From Bacteroidales bacterium (GTDB taxonomy: Bacteria > Bacteroidota > Bacteroidia > Bacteroidales > UBA932), in assembly GCA_024401925.1 (NCBI GenBank), contig JAKSKD010000003.1, positions 38,499 to 102,498 on the forward strand: DNA of 64,000 nucleotides, written 5' to 3'. Under the pieces are notes generated by a model, which saw only the letters and a program-made list of their open reading frames with translations, made no database searches and had not been told where the DNA came from. Below, piece after piece: positions 7,744 through 16,108 of this stretch. The position numbers were made by a program, and so were the translations under genes. Each line of letters opens with the position of its first letter. Within the stretch, counting starts at the first letter, position 1.

Positions 7744-8739
7744 ATGTTATGTACTGAACCTAAAATTGCCGTCATAGGCTACGGAAGTTGGGCCACAGCC
7801 CTCGTTGGGCTGATTACCGCGAACGGACATAAAGTCAACTGGCACATACGCAACAAGGATATTCTTGAATGCGTAAATGAGGAAGGCTTCAATCCGAAGT
7901 ACCTCAGCGAACTCGAGTTTGACAAGAATCTTATCGAGGCAACATCAGATATCAATGAAGCAGTTTCCGGGTGCGACATCATCCTGCTGGCGACCCCTTC
8001 AGCCTTCCTGAAGAATTTCCTGGAAGAACTTTCTGTTCCTATCGATGAAAAATACATCGTTTCTGCCATCAAGGGAATCATCCCCGAGGAAAATCTTACC
8101 ACGACAGAATATATCCACAAGACCTACGGCATCCCTTACAGCCGCATTGCTCTCATATCCGGTCCTACTCACGCAGAAGAGGTTTCCAGAGGAAAATTGA
8201 CCTATGTCAATGTCGTTTGCACAGACAAATCGGACGCAGATGTCGTACAGGGCATCATCTCCGCAAAACATCTCGTAATCAATTATTCAAGCGACATCTA
8301 CGGAATTGAATATACAGGGATTCTGAAAAACATATACGCAATCGCATCCGGTCTCGCCACGGGTCTGGGATATGGAGACAATACACTTGCCGTGCTGGTA
8401 TGCAGGTGTGCGGAAGAAATGCAGAGTTTCATCAACAGCACGATGCCGGAGGGCAGATGCGCCACAAACTACTCCTACCTCGGAGACTTGCTGGTCACAA
8501 GTTATTCGACCTACAGCCGCAACAGGCGCTTCGGCCAGCTCATCGGAAAAGGATGTACGGTCAAGAGCGCCCTCAATGAAATGACAATGGTGGCAGAAGG
8601 CTATTATGCCGTGAAAGGATTGAGGGTGATAAACGAAAAGCATCAGATACCTATGCCTGTAGCTGATGCAATATATCGTATCCTGTATGAAGGAGCCAAT
8701 CCGAGAAAGACTATAGCTCAGCTTCTATTCTCTTTCTGA
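7744..8739 (+). CDS. gpsA: Glycerol-3-phosphate dehydrogenase [NAD(P)+]
   Basis: A 331-residue GpsA. The N-terminal nucleotide-binding motif reads IAVIGYGSWATALVG (usual form GxGSWGTA), followed by LLATPSAFL and the conserved SAIKGIIPE and ISGPTHAEEV segments. The C-terminal half has the catalytic region EYTGILKNIYAIASGLATGLGYGDN, with Lys in 'LKN', and NRRFGQLIGKG. The enzyme reduces dihydroxyacetone phosphate to sn-glycerol 3-phosphate for phospholipid synthesis in the cytoplasm. The frame is open to 7657, but the start at 7744 is chosen because protein homology begins there and the -7 box at 7730-7737 lies just upstream. Its 3' end overlaps the convergent lipoprotein gene by 29 nt. Confidence 0.95.
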   Translation: MLCTEPKIAVIGYGSWATALVGLITANGHKVNWHIRNKDILECVNEEGFNPKYLSELEFDKNLIEATSDINEAVSGCDIILLATPSAFLKNFLEELSVPIDEKYIVSAIKGIIPEENLTTTEYIHKTYGIPYSRIALISGPTHAEEVSRGKLTYVNVVCTDKSDADVVQGIISAKHLVINYSSDIYGIEYTGILKNIYAIASGLATGLGYGDNTLAVLVCRCAEEMQSFINSTMPEGRCATNYSYLGDLLVTSYSTYSRNRRFGQLIGKGCTVKSALNEMTMVAEGYYAVKGLRVINEKHQIPMPVADAIYRILYEGANPRKTIAQLLFSF

Positions 8740-9550
8740 GTCCCGGGGACAAAGACACCGGATATACCTTGTCCGAATGGTCCAGCCATTCCAGAGCCAA
8801 TTTGTTTTCGCCGAGCAGATGGCAGGCAAGCGCAACATTGTATGAAGCGCACGAAGCAATCTGTCCTGTATCGGCTTCAGCAAAAGGAATCCAGATATCT
8901 ATTGCAGCCTGCCAGTTCTGTTGATAAACAGCCTCTATCGCCTGCGTCCAGGCCGGATTCATCGATTCAAAATAAATGAAGGAATACTGCCTTTTTTCCC
9001 ACTCGATCTCGAATCTCTTGCTGAAATCGAAACCAAGGTACTGCGCATCGGAAGCGAACATTTCCTGATCCCTGATTTCATCGCTGATCTTTGCCGATTT
9101 CCTGAAATCAGTGACAGCGTCCTTTTTTGACATTGAGTCATAGGCATACACACTGAAGATGCATGACCTCTGACCATCTTCGGACACGTTCAGCATAGGT
9201 TTGTCAAGCAGGAACACAACATCGGCATTAGTTTCGACAACGAGTCTGACCATTTCATCCCTGCCGCCAAAATCCTTGTCCGGATCCTGTTCGATACTGA
9301 AAACCTCGACGGCCTTCTTTCCGTTGAACAAACGGCTTTCCAGTCCCTGTGCGAATCCGTCACAGAAATTGCTGGAGAATACGGAATCACGAACTACACC
9401 ATCCCTGACATACACGAGGCAAATACTTTTTCCGTTCAAATCAAGGCCTGATTCGGACGGAGCGCTCTTATCTACAAGAATAGTGAATGCCTGAGGCGAG
9501 CAAGACACGGCAGCCACGACAAGAATGCAAATCAATAAAAATCTTCTCAT
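8711..9550 (-). CDS. Predicted lipoprotein with TPR-like C-terminal part (DUF6340-like)
   Basis: A 279-residue protein with a lipoprotein signal (MRRFLLICILVVAAVSCSPQ, lipobox VSC). Residues 40-140 (GKSICLVYVRDGVVRDSVFS and VVETNADVVFLLDKP) recall Bacteroidota lipoproteins of the DUF6340 kind; I am not certain of that name. Residues 195-279 contain repeats such as WTQAIEAVYQQNWQAAIDIW and ASYNVALACHLLGENKLALEWL, which read as TPR helices. The ATG overlaps the stop codon of rimO upstream (ATGA-type), so it is the last gene of the nusB operon. Function unknown. Confidence 0.7.
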   Translation of the reverse strand: MRRFLLICILVVAAVSCSPQAFTILVDKSAPSESGLDLNGKSICLVYVRDGVVRDSVFSSNFCDGFAQGLESRLFNGKKAVEVFSIEQDPDKDFGGRDEMVRLVVETNADVVFLLDKPMLNVSEDGQRSCIFSVYAYDSMSKKDAVTDFRKSAKISDEIRDQEMFASDAQYLGFDFSKRFEIEWEKRQYSFIYFESMNPAWTQAIEAVYQQNWQAAIDIWIPFAEADTGQIASCASYNVALACHLLGENKLALEWLDHSDKVYPVSLSPGLRKRIEAEL

Positions 9551-10848
9551 ATTCTGCTTGCAATTAAATCATATTCATCAGCGCCTTCAATCCTCACATC
9601 GATAAAATTACCGACAAGTTCTCCGGCATCCGCACCGTCATACTTAACAAGAATCTCGCCATCAACATCGGGACTTTCAAACTTGCTTCGGCAAACCAGT
9701 ATTCCGTCCACATAATCATCCACAATCACCTTCTCCACAGAGCCTACCCTAGATCGGTTGAAATCCAATGAAACATTTCTCTGAAGTTCCATCAGGGCAT
9801 CCAGCCTGGACTGCTTGATTTCCGCAGGGACTTCATCCTTGAAATGTCCGGCTCCATATGTTCCCTCTTCTTCCGAGTAGGCGAATGCGCCTAGGCGTTC
9901 AAACCCGGCTTCCCTTATGAAGTCCAACAGTTCATTGAACTCGTTCTCTCCTTCCCCTGGATGTCCTACCATTATTGTGGTCCTTAATGCAACTCCGGGA
10001 ACCCGCTGTCTCAGAGTACGGATAAGTTCCCTGGTCCATTTGCCGTCAACATTCCTTCTCATACATTTCAGCACCGGATCAGACACGTGCTGAAGAGGGA
10101 TATCCAGATATTTGCAGACTTTCGGATTAGTGGCCATCTGGTCCAGCACATCCTCAGGAAAATCGGCAGGATAGGAATAATGTATCCTTATCCACTCGAT
10201 GCCAGAGACTTCCGAAAGCCTCTGCAGGAGTTCAGCCAAAGACCTGCGCCCGTACAGATCCAGACCATAGTATGTGGTATCCTGCGCAATTACGACAAGT
10301 TCTTTTATTCCTTTTCCCGCAAGTGCAGCGGCCTCTTCTACAAGTTTTTCAATCGGCACAGAGCGGTGCGCCCCACGGATATGAGGGATGGCGCAGTACG
10401 AACACCTCCTGTCGCAGCCTTCTGAAATTTTCAAGTAAGCATAGCCCTTTCCCGGATTGGAAAGATATCTTGCGGTATCGACTGCGTCGGACGGATCCAC
10501 GCCCAAAGCCCGGACAACGGGATCCAGGTCTCTGGCTCCATACCATTCATCGACTTCCGGTATCAGTCCGGGCATTTCGGAAGAGTACCTCTGGGAAAGG
10601 CAACCGAAAACAATAAGTTTCCCGACCTCTCCCCTTTTCTTTCTCTCCACAGCCTCCAGGACTGCATTTATCGACTCCTCCTTTGCATCGCCTATGAAAC
10701 CGCAGGTATTGAGCAGAAGGTAATCAACTTTTCCGGTATATTCTTCAGTAACGATGGAAAACGCGTCACCCAGCCGACCCAGAAGGTGTTCTGTATCAAC
10801 TGTGTTTTTCGAGCATCCCAGCGTTATGACCTGAAGGCTACTTTTCAT
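9547..10848 (-). CDS. rimO: Ribosomal protein uS12 methylthiotransferase
   Basis: A 433-residue radical-SAM enzyme that methylthiolates the aspartate of ribosomal protein S12. The N-terminal UPF0004 domain begins LQVITLGCSKNTVDTEHLLG with the first cluster Cys; the radical-SAM motif is CDRRCSYC (about residue 145), followed by AIPHIRGAHRSVP, diagnostic for RimO/MiaB. The C-terminal 65 residues are a TRAM-like RNA-binding domain. The frame is open to 10896, but MKSSLQV at 10848 fits the family start and overlaps the DUF5606 stop by 11 nt, as expected for coupled translation. The extra lysine-rich N-terminal extension is therefore not annotated. Confidence 0.95.
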   Translation of the reverse strand: MKSSLQVITLGCSKNTVDTEHLLGRLGDAFSIVTEEYTGKVDYLLLNTCGFIGDAKEESINAVLEAVERKKRGEVGKLIVFGCLSQRYSSEMPGLIPEVDEWYGARDLDPVVRALGVDPSDAVDTARYLSNPGKGYAYLKISEGCDRRCSYCAIPHIRGAHRSVPIEKLVEEAAALAGKGIKELVVIAQDTTYYGLDLYGRRSLAELLQRLSEVSGIEWIRIHYSYPADFPEDVLDQMATNPKVCKYLDIPLQHVSDPVLKCMRRNVDGKWTRELIRTLRQRVPGVALRTTIMVGHPGEGENEFNELLDFIREAGFERLGAFAYSEEEGTYGAGHFKDEVPAEIKQSRLDALMELQRNVSLDFNRSRVGSVEKVIVDDYVDGILVCRSKFESPDVDGEILVKYDGADAGELVGNFIDVRIEGADEYDLIASRI

Positions 10849-11266
10849 CAGCTTTATCTTCTTTTTCTTCTTCCTCCACAAAATCAAGGGAAGCATAATT
10901 CACGATTTCCCCATACCAGTCAAGGACTTTCTTCATATGGGAAACATAAAATCTGTCTTCATCATAATTCGGAACAGCCTTGGCGAAGAAGGACTTGATA
11001 TCTTTGTCGGCAGACTTTGAAGTAGGTGCAGGCTTGTCACCGGCAGCTTCCTTGATTGCAAGGAATACATCCTTCAACTTCATTTCACCTTCCGATGTAA
11101 AGATGGCGATATCAGCAAGCGTCGTAATACGGCTATGTATATCAAATACCGTCCTTTTCTTGTCGCAGAGCGCTTCTGCGATGGCTCCGGTCCTGGCCTG
11201 AGCAATATATTCATACAATCCGTGATGTCCGGATACTGAAAGGATTTTCGAAAGATCAGTTTTCAT
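10838..11266 (-). CDS. DUF5606 family protein
   Basis: A 142-residue protein starting MKTDLSKILSVSGHHGLYEY, the signature opening of the Bacteroidota DUF5606 family. An N-terminal part of about 60 residues (beta-rich) is followed by a helical section FFAKAVPNYDEDRFYVSHMKK and an acidic tail EEEEKEDKADEK. The function is unknown; the gene is normally found near coaE or rimO-like housekeeping genes, as here. It follows coaE by 9 nt and overlaps rimO. Confidence 0.85.
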   Translation of the reverse strand: MKTDLSKILSVSGHHGLYEYIAQARTGAIAEALCDKKRTVFDIHSRITTLADIAIFTSEGEMKLKDVFLAIKEAAGDKPAPTSKSADKDIKSFFAKAVPNYDEDRFYVSHMKKVLDWYGEIVNYASLDFVEEEEKEDKADEK

Positions 11267-11275
11267 TTTTCCAGT

Positions 11276-11827
11276 TTATTCAAAATTAGCAAATATTTCA
11301 TCGGTTTTCCTGCGTAAAGCAGATAAATCCGAATTGTTATCAATGATATAATCAGCTTTGTCCTTATCAATTGACTGGGACTTAATACGTTCCGCAATGG
11401 CAGCGGACGTTGTCCGGTCGCGCTCCGCAGCCCTCCGGAGCCTGATTTCTTCAGGACAGTCCACAAGTACGACAACGTCTGCAATGTCATCAAAAAGCGG
11501 TTTGCTTGTAGCCACAGCGGATTCGAACACGCAAAGATTTCCTTTCAGGGAATCCCTCCAGTCCAGGAAATCATCTTTCAGGACAGGATAGACAACGGAT
11601 TCAAGCTGTTCCCTTGCGGCCGGATCACTGAATATCAATGCAGCAAGTTCCTTCCTGTCCCTGACTTCGAACTTTGACGCAATATAATTCCAAAGTCCCG
11701 GAACTTCATCATAAAGTTCTTTGACGCGGCTGTCCGAATCATATACAGGGATTCCTTTCACAGCAAGATATCTGCATACCTCGCTCTTCCCGCTTCCTAT
11801 GCCTCCCGTTATGATAATGGTCTTCAT
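11276..11827 (-). CDS. coaE: Dephospho-CoA kinase
   Basis: A 183-residue P-loop kinase that phosphorylates dephospho-CoA in the last step of coenzyme A synthesis. Walker A is GGIGSGKSEV at residues 8-17; the following VCRYLAVKGIPVYDSDSRVK carries the conserved DxD/DSD; VVLVDCPEEIRLRRAAERD is the lid region and Q-S-I-DKDKADYIIDN the typical end motif (family: xxKxxxADxVIxN). Length is slightly short of the usual 195-205. Its ATG overlaps the stop of the upstream YbbR-type gene (ATGA). Confidence 0.93.
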   Translation of the reverse strand: MKTIIITGGIGSGKSEVCRYLAVKGIPVYDSDSRVKELYDEVPGLWNYIASKFEVRDRKELAALIFSDPAAREQLESVVYPVLKDDFLDWRDSLKGNLCVFESAVATSKPLFDDIADVVVLVDCPEEIRLRRAAERDRTTSAAIAERIKSQSIDKDKADYIIDNNSDLSALRRKTDEIFANFE

Positions 11828-12789
11828 TCGAGATTTTCGACACAGTCAAACACCTGTGGATCAAGTGTATAGTCAATTATTGATTTTGTAAGCCCTGAAG
11901 GATGTGCAATGCAGCGTCCGCTGATCGATTTCGTGAATTCATTGAAATCCACATAGAATTCCACGTCCTCAACAGGATTGTTCCCCGGAGGGAAAGAGCA
12001 CCTGAAGACGACATTTGCTGATGACGGGAAAACAGACAGTGTCTTTCCTGCAGGGGCATTACGGACTTTGATGCGGACGTTCTCCCTTATCTCCACATAT
12101 CTGCAGACTTCGAGAGAGTAATTGACCTGCGATTCGGATACTCGTACATTTGCCGGTGTATCCAGTTTGATGAACCCGTGTATGCTCGAACTGATGTTCG
12201 ACTTATTCAGCGGCTGTGTCATTACCCTGTCAATATTCTCCAGTATCCCTTCTTCTCCGTAAACAACAACAGAATCAGGCTTGAGCTGCAAAGAGCCGAC
12301 AGCCATATACTGGGGCTTGAAAGTCAGCAACGGGACTGCCTGGACAGGTACCTTCTTATAATTTTCCCGTGTGAAGCGGAACTCCACCTCAGGTGTCACA
12401 AAGGATTCCAGGGAAGAGCCTTCTCCGAAAATCTGATTGACGTAGTGGCTGAGTCTGGAAGCCGTTATCGTAAACGTCCCGTTCCCTTCGGACTTTAAAT
12501 CGGCGGCACTGAACTCCACGACTACAGGCTTGGTATCGGAACGCGAAAAACGAATGATGCGGAACCCGCTCATCCTGCACCTTGCGGCGACATCGCCCTG
12601 ATTTGTAGAAAGATAGGAATACCCTTCTATGTTGCTTTTTGCAATCACCGGCACGGTCACAATATCGGAATACTCGAGAGAGCACATATGAATAAGCCAT
12701 ATGCCGAAAGCCAGAAGCAGGGAAACAATGAATAAAAACAAGTCCCTCCCTCTGGCAGATTTTCCGATGCCGGTAATCTTATTAAGCAT
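11824..12789 (-). CDS. YbbR-like domain protein (CdaR-type), membrane-anchored
   Basis: A 321-residue protein with one N-terminal transmembrane helix (FLFIVSLLLAFGIWLIHMCS, about residues 18-37) followed by extracytoplasmic YbbR-like beta repeats, recognisable from YSDIVTVPVIAKSNIEGYS and later KKVPVQAVPLLTFKPQYMAV with LQLKPDSVVVYGEEGILENI. In Firmicutes YbbR/CdaR regulates the c-di-AMP cyclase; whether that holds here is unknown as no cyclase gene is adjacent. The gene overlaps yajC by 8 nt and coaE by 4 nt, a fixed arrangement in Bacteroidales. Confidence 0.85.
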   Translation of the reverse strand: MLNKITGIGKSARGRDLFLFIVSLLLAFGIWLIHMCSLEYSDIVTVPVIAKSNIEGYSYLSTNQGDVAARCRMSGFRIIRFSRSDTKPVVVEFSAADLKSEGNGTFTITASRLSHYVNQIFGEGSSLESFVTPEVEFRFTRENYKKVPVQAVPLLTFKPQYMAVGSLQLKPDSVVVYGEEGILENIDRVMTQPLNKSNISSSIHGFIKLDTPANVRVSESQVNYSLEVCRYVEIRENVRIKVRNAPAGKTLSVFPSSANVVFRCSFPPGNNPVEDVEFYVDFNEFTKSISGRCIAHPSGLTKSIIDYTLDPQVFDCVENLE

Positions 12790-13093
12790 TAGGGGTATAA
12801 TCCTTCTGGATGGCGTTCTTGCTTACTCTGAGTTTCGTCTCGCCATCGACCTTGATAAGAATATAGCTTTCCTTGATTTCGTCTACGGTTCCGAAAATTC
12901 CTCCGACAGTGACAATCTTGTCGCCCTTCTTCAATTCGTTGCGGAATTTTTCAAGCTCCTTCTGCTGTTTTCTCTGCGGACGTATCATAAAGAAATACAT
13001 CACGACAAAAAGAAGGATAATCATAATCCAGAAGCCTGCTCCGCCTCCGGCCTGTGCTGTTGTGGCCTGTCCGGCCTGCAATAACATATTCAT
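12782..13093 (-). CDS. yajC: Preprotein translocase subunit YajC
   Basis: A 103-residue protein with one transmembrane helix (GFWIMIILLFVVMYFFMI, about residues 20-37) followed by RPQRKQQKELEKFRNELKKG and DKIVTVGGIFGTVDEIKESY, the YajC signature. YajC associates with SecDF in the inner membrane as an accessory of the Sec translocon. It lies between nusB and the YbbR-type gene in the operon. Confidence 0.95.
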   Translation of the reverse strand: MNMLLQAGQATTAQAGGGAGFWIMIILLFVVMYFFMIRPQRKQQKELEKFRNELKKGDKIVTVGGIFGTVDEIKESYILIKVDGETKLRVSKNAIQKDYTPNA

Positions 13094-13108
13094 ATCTAAA
13101 GTATTAAA

Positions 13109-14005
13109 TTAATTAGTCCTTATTTCTTTTATCAGTTTGTCCAGAAGTCCGTTAACGAACGAACTGCTCTTCGGGGTACTGTAGTACTTGCTTATCTCAA
13201 CATACTCGTTGATGGTCACCTTGTCCGGAATATCCTTGAAATTCGCAGATTCCGCCACTCCTGTGATAATGAGGACGACATCAATAATGAAAAGCCTGTC
13301 CTTGTCCCAGCCAGGCACAGCCTCGGCAATCATATGGTTGTACGTATCAAATGAGCAATATGCATTTCTGACAAGATCGAATACGAAATCCCTTTCACCG
13401 TCATAAAGGTCCGGAAGAGACCACGGTTTTCCCTCGGCTATGGATTCCACTGTCCTGCAACAGTATGTCAGAGCATATGCCAGATCGTCATTCCACAATA
13501 TGGACAGTTCCTCAAGTATTGCCTCAAGGTCTGCATTGTCCACAAGTTCTTCTTCAAAAATGGAAACAAACAACTTGGCATCCTGTCTGAGGGAACGCTC
13601 GGGATTCTCCATATATTCCCTAAAATATTGTTTCGAACGTACCGATTCGTACAACTTGCGCAGAAAAACGTCATACTGTTCCCAGGAGAGTTTCTGACGT
13701 GAAATAATTTTCTGGAAATCCGGATCACTGCTCAAGATGTGGGCAATGCCGTTCTGAACGAATTTCAAGTTCGGATTCCTTTCTTCTTCGGTGGGGTTGA
13801 ACTTGTTTTTTGCTGCACGGATACGCGCTTCGGCCTCTGCAGTCAGAGGGGAAATGAGCGCAAGCATAAAAAGATACAGGTCACGTACGGCCTGACACGA
13901 TTCTTCCAGCAGGTTCCCGGCTTCCTTCAAACTCATTGACGGGTTCTCCGCATACGCATAGAGCGTTTTGAAAGCCTTGATTCTGAGAATTCTCCTGTTC
14001 AGCAT
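13109..14005 (-). CDS. nusB: Transcription antitermination factor NusB (long Bacteroidota form)
   Basis: A 298-residue protein starting MLNRRILRIKAFKTLYAYAE, the Bacteroidota NusB opening. The middle part is a lineage-typical insertion, and the C-terminal NusB core is visible in DRLFIIDVVLIITGVAESANFKDIPDKVTINEYVEISKYYSTPKSSSFVNGLLDK, matching the NusB helix set that binds boxA RNA with NusE/S10. The longer frame to 14068 is rejected because the -7 box (14027-14034) lies downstream of that start. It is the first gene of the seven-gene operon ending at 8711. Confidence 0.92.
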   Translation of the reverse strand: MLNRRILRIKAFKTLYAYAENPSMSLKEAGNLLEESCQAVRDLYLFMLALISPLTAEAEARIRAAKNKFNPTEEERNPNLKFVQNGIAHILSSDPDFQKIISRQKLSWEQYDVFLRKLYESVRSKQYFREYMENPERSLRQDAKLFVSIFEEELVDNADLEAILEELSILWNDDLAYALTYCCRTVESIAEGKPWSLPDLYDGERDFVFDLVRNAYCSFDTYNHMIAEAVPGWDKDRLFIIDVVLIITGVAESANFKDIPDKVTINEYVEISKYYSTPKSSSFVNGLLDKLIKEIRTN

Positions 14006-14026
14006 AATTTCAAACAAAAATTTATG

Positions 14027-14034
14027 CAAATATA
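14027..14034 (-). promoter_or_regulatory. -7 promoter element of the nusB operon
   Basis: The minus strand reads TATATTTG (TAnnTTTG), 21 nt upstream of the start at 14005. It fixes the nusB start to 14005. Confidence 0.5.
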
Positions 14035-14056
14035 ATATAGAATCGATAAAAAATCT

Positions 14057-14064
14057 TATTTTTG
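14057..14064 (+). promoter_or_regulatory. -7 promoter element of the DUF3276-punA unit
   Basis: TATTTTTG matches TAnnTTTG, 20 nt before the first possible ATG at 14085. It is divergent from and interleaved with the nusB promoter. Confidence 0.5.
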
Positions 14065-14084
14065 CCAAGAATGCTTAACAAATA

Positions 14085-14447
14085 ATGTTAAAACAACCAG
14101 CTATGTACAGAGACGATTTTGGACGCGGGAACTCCCAGGAGAGGAATTCCGAGGATGTGTTCTCCAAGCCTGTCAGGGCGGGAAAACGCACCTACTTTTT
14201 CGATGTCAAGTCAACCAAAGGGAACAATGACTACTATCTGACCATCACCGAAAGCAAGAAAAGGATGGAGCACGACGGAAGTTTCGTCTTTGACAAGCAC
14301 AAGATTTTCCTCTACAAGGAAGACTTCGAGAAATTTCAGGAAGGTCTTGCCGAAGTTATCGAATACATAAAGAACAACTGCTTCGACGGAGAGATTCCAC
14401 AAAGAGCTGAAGGAGAAAGTTCCGGGGTTGAGTTTGAGGATTTATGA
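14085..14447 (+). CDS. DUF3276 / PUR-alpha-like nucleic-acid-binding protein
   Basis: A 120-residue protein of the Bacteroidota DUF3276 (bacterial PUR domain) family: [40 protein letters not shown], then a helix [20 protein letters not shown]. The beta-beta-beta-beta-alpha order is that of a single PUR repeat, a fold that binds single-stranded DNA or RNA. An alternative start is MYRDDFG at 14103; no Shine-Dalgarno site separates the two. It overlaps punA by 4 nt and is co-transcribed. Confidence 0.85.
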   Translation: MLKQPAMYRDDFGRGNSQERNSEDVFSKPVRAGKRTYFFDVKSTKGNNDYYLTITESKKRMEHDGSFVFDKHKIFLYKEDFEKFQEGLAEVIEYIKNNCFDGEIPQRAEGESSGVEFEDL

Positions 14448-15262
14448 TGACAAGGATTGACGAGGCGGCAGCTTATCTGAAGAATATATTTCAAGATAGG
14501 CAACCTGTTGCCGGCATAGTGCTCGGGAGCGGACTCGGAAGTCTTGCAGACAAAATTGAAGACCGGGTGGTGGTGCCGTACAAGGACATACCCGGTTTTC
14601 CCGTATCTACAGCCATAGGTCACAAGGGCAACTTGATTCTCGGAGAACTTGGCGGAAAGACCGTACTTGCTATGCAGGGGCGTTTCCACTACTACGAAGG
14701 CTATGACATGCAGACAGTCACCATCGGCATACGCACGATGAGCAAACTGGGAATCGAAAACCTGTTTGTTTCCAATGCGGCCGGCGGTTGCAACCCAGAC
14801 TTCAAGGTCGGAGACCTGATGATAATCAAGGACCATATCAGTTTCTTCCCTAACCCTCTGATAGGCCCGAACATGGAAGAATTCGGCCCGCGCTTCCCCG
14901 ATATGACGGCAGCATACGACCTTGAATTCATAGCATTGGCCGAGCAGATAGCCCTTCAGGAAGAGATAGCCCTCAGAAAGGGCGTATATCTTGGGAGTAC
15001 CGGCCCTACATATGAAACTCCGGCAGAAGTACGTTTCTACCGCACCATCGGTGCCGATGCGCTCGGAATGTCCACCATCCCGGAAGTCATCGTTGCCAGA
15101 CACTGCGGCATGAGGGTATTCGGAATGTCCGTCATCACCAATATCTCGAATTTTGACAACTGTTCCGGCGAACTCAATGACGGCGATGACGTCATCAAAC
15201 AGGCCGACATCGCAGCCGGAAAGATGTGTCTGCTTTTCAGCCGGATGATAGCGTCGCTGTAG
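14444..15262 (+). CDS. punA: Purine nucleoside phosphorylase (trimeric PNP-I type)
   Basis: A 272-residue enzyme that phosphorolyses purine nucleosides to base and ribose 1-phosphate. Motifs: [15 protein letters not shown] (phosphate site), [20 protein letters not shown] with GRFHYYEGY (conserved His), [20 protein letters not shown], and [14 protein letters not shown] (Glu and the GPxYET motif), [15 protein letters not shown]. All are as in human/bovine-type low-molecular-mass PNPs. The start ATG overlaps the stop of the DUF3276 gene (ATGA). Confidence 0.95.
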   Translation: MMTRIDEAAAYLKNIFQDRQPVAGIVLGSGLGSLADKIEDRVVVPYKDIPGFPVSTAIGHKGNLILGELGGKTVLAMQGRFHYYEGYDMQTVTIGIRTMSKLGIENLFVSNAAGGCNPDFKVGDLMIIKDHISFFPNPLIGPNMEEFGPRFPDMTAAYDLEFIALAEQIALQEEIALRKGVYLGSTGPTYETPAEVRFYRTIGADALGMSTIPEVIVARHCGMRVFGMSVITNISNFDNCSGELNDGDDVIKQADIAAGKMCLLFSRMIASL

Positions 15263-15454
15263 ATTCCGCCTGGCCATATACGTTTATCTTTCTTGGGAAC
15301 AACCAGATTGAGAGCAGAAAAGGCGTGAATAGAGAAAATAATTCTTGAACCCCCTCGATATTACGAACGAGTGTCCGGATTTCATAAATTGCTATGTGCA
15401 GTTGCAGCCAAGGCAGCCGAGATAATAAGCCACCAGTAAACGCGAAGAGGATAG

Positions 15455-15790
15455 CTACAAAGCGAGAACTGCCTGATCAAGGGATGTGCTGATCAATGAA
15501 TTCAGAGAAACCCCTTTTTGCTTTGCATATAAAGCCAAACGGCTATGTGTTTCAGGATTAATCCGAATATTCAGATTTCCGCTGTAGCTTTTATGAAGAG
15601 GGAGACCTTCCTCCGTGCAATAAGCGATATAATCCTCTACAGCCTCGTGAAAAGCATTCGTCAATTCGGTAACACTTTCGCCTTCAAAATTTACCAAGCC
15701 ATCAATTCCTTCAATCTTTCCGAAAAAAACACTGTCCTTTTCAGAAAAATTGACTGACCCCATAAAGCCTTTGTAACTTAATGTATTCAT
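15455..15790 (-). CDS. hicB: HicB-type antitoxin
   Basis: A 111-residue protein with the degraded RNase-H-like HicB fold at the N-terminus (YKGFMGSVNFSEKDSVFFGK, IEGIDGLVNFEGESVTELTN, then AFHEAVEDYIAYCTEEG) and a C-terminal ribbon-helix-helix segment (NIRINPETHSRLALYAKQKG, VSLNSLISTSLDQAV) for DNA binding. It follows and overlaps hicA by 4 nt. HicB neutralises HicA and represses the operon; a palindrome suited for that is at 16047-16076. The space 15263-15454 between punA and hicB holds no gene I can support. Confidence 0.9.
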   Translation of the reverse strand: MNTLSYKGFMGSVNFSEKDSVFFGKIEGIDGLVNFEGESVTELTNAFHEAVEDYIAYCTEEGLPLHKSYSGNLNIRINPETHSRLALYAKQKGVSLNSLISTSLDQAVLAL

Positions 15791-16041
15791 ATTAACTCCT
15801 TATTTTTCAATTCATCCATTATCTGCCTGAGCGCATAGGTTTTGACGATATTGCCAGGGTGTGGTTTGTGCAGCATAATCGGTGTTCCGCATTGGTTCTT
15901 AAAAACGACTCTGGAACCGGATGTCTTTCCTTTGTTTGAGCGCTCAAACCCATATATTGCCAACAATCGTTCCAACTCATCGAACGTAAAATCCGACGGG
16001 ATTGTCTTGAATCGCTCTATTAATTTCTCTTTAGTTCCCAT
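15787..16041 (-). CDS. hicA: HicA-type mRNA interferase toxin
   Basis: An 84-residue toxin of usual HicA length. It has the double-stranded-RNA-binding-like fold: FDELERLLAIYGFERSNKGKTSGSRVVFKNQ, then the catalytic-His segment MLHKPHPGNIVKTYALRQIM (HxPHP, typical for HicA). It would cleave mRNA and tmRNA when free of HicB. The promoter box CAAATGTA (reverse of TACATTTG) at 16050-16057 is 8 nt from the start, so the mRNA is nearly leaderless. Confidence 0.88.
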   Translation of the reverse strand: MGTKEKLIERFKTIPSDFTFDELERLLAIYGFERSNKGKTSGSRVVFKNQCGTPIMLHKPHPGNIVKTYALRQIMDELKNKELI

Positions 16042-16046
16042 GCCAA

Positions 16047-16076
16047 TTGCAAATGTAACTAAAAATTAGTTGCAAA
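16047..16076 (-). promoter_or_regulatory. hicAB promoter overlapped by a palindromic operator candidate
   Basis: The -7 box TACATTTG (minus strand, 16050-16057) adjoins a perfect palindrome AACTAA-AAA-TTAGTT at 16057-16071, itself framed by two direct TTGCAAA copies (16047-16053 and 16070-16076). HicB bound here would block RNA polymerase (inference). Confidence 0.5.
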
Positions 16077-16108
16077 CCAAATATTATGTGAAATAAAAAT
16101 GTTGACCA

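Noticed and set aside
14336-15277. 313-codon minus-strand frame antisense to punA
   Set aside because: PunA on the plus strand is unmistakable; the opposite frame is a codon-bias shadow without motifs.
15240-15454. Minus-strand open frame between hicB and punA that reads as hydrophobic (LFAFTGGLLSRLPWL...)
   Set aside because: It has no start codon, no family motif and ends within punA. It could be a remnant of a membrane protein, but nothing supports that beyond hydrophobicity.
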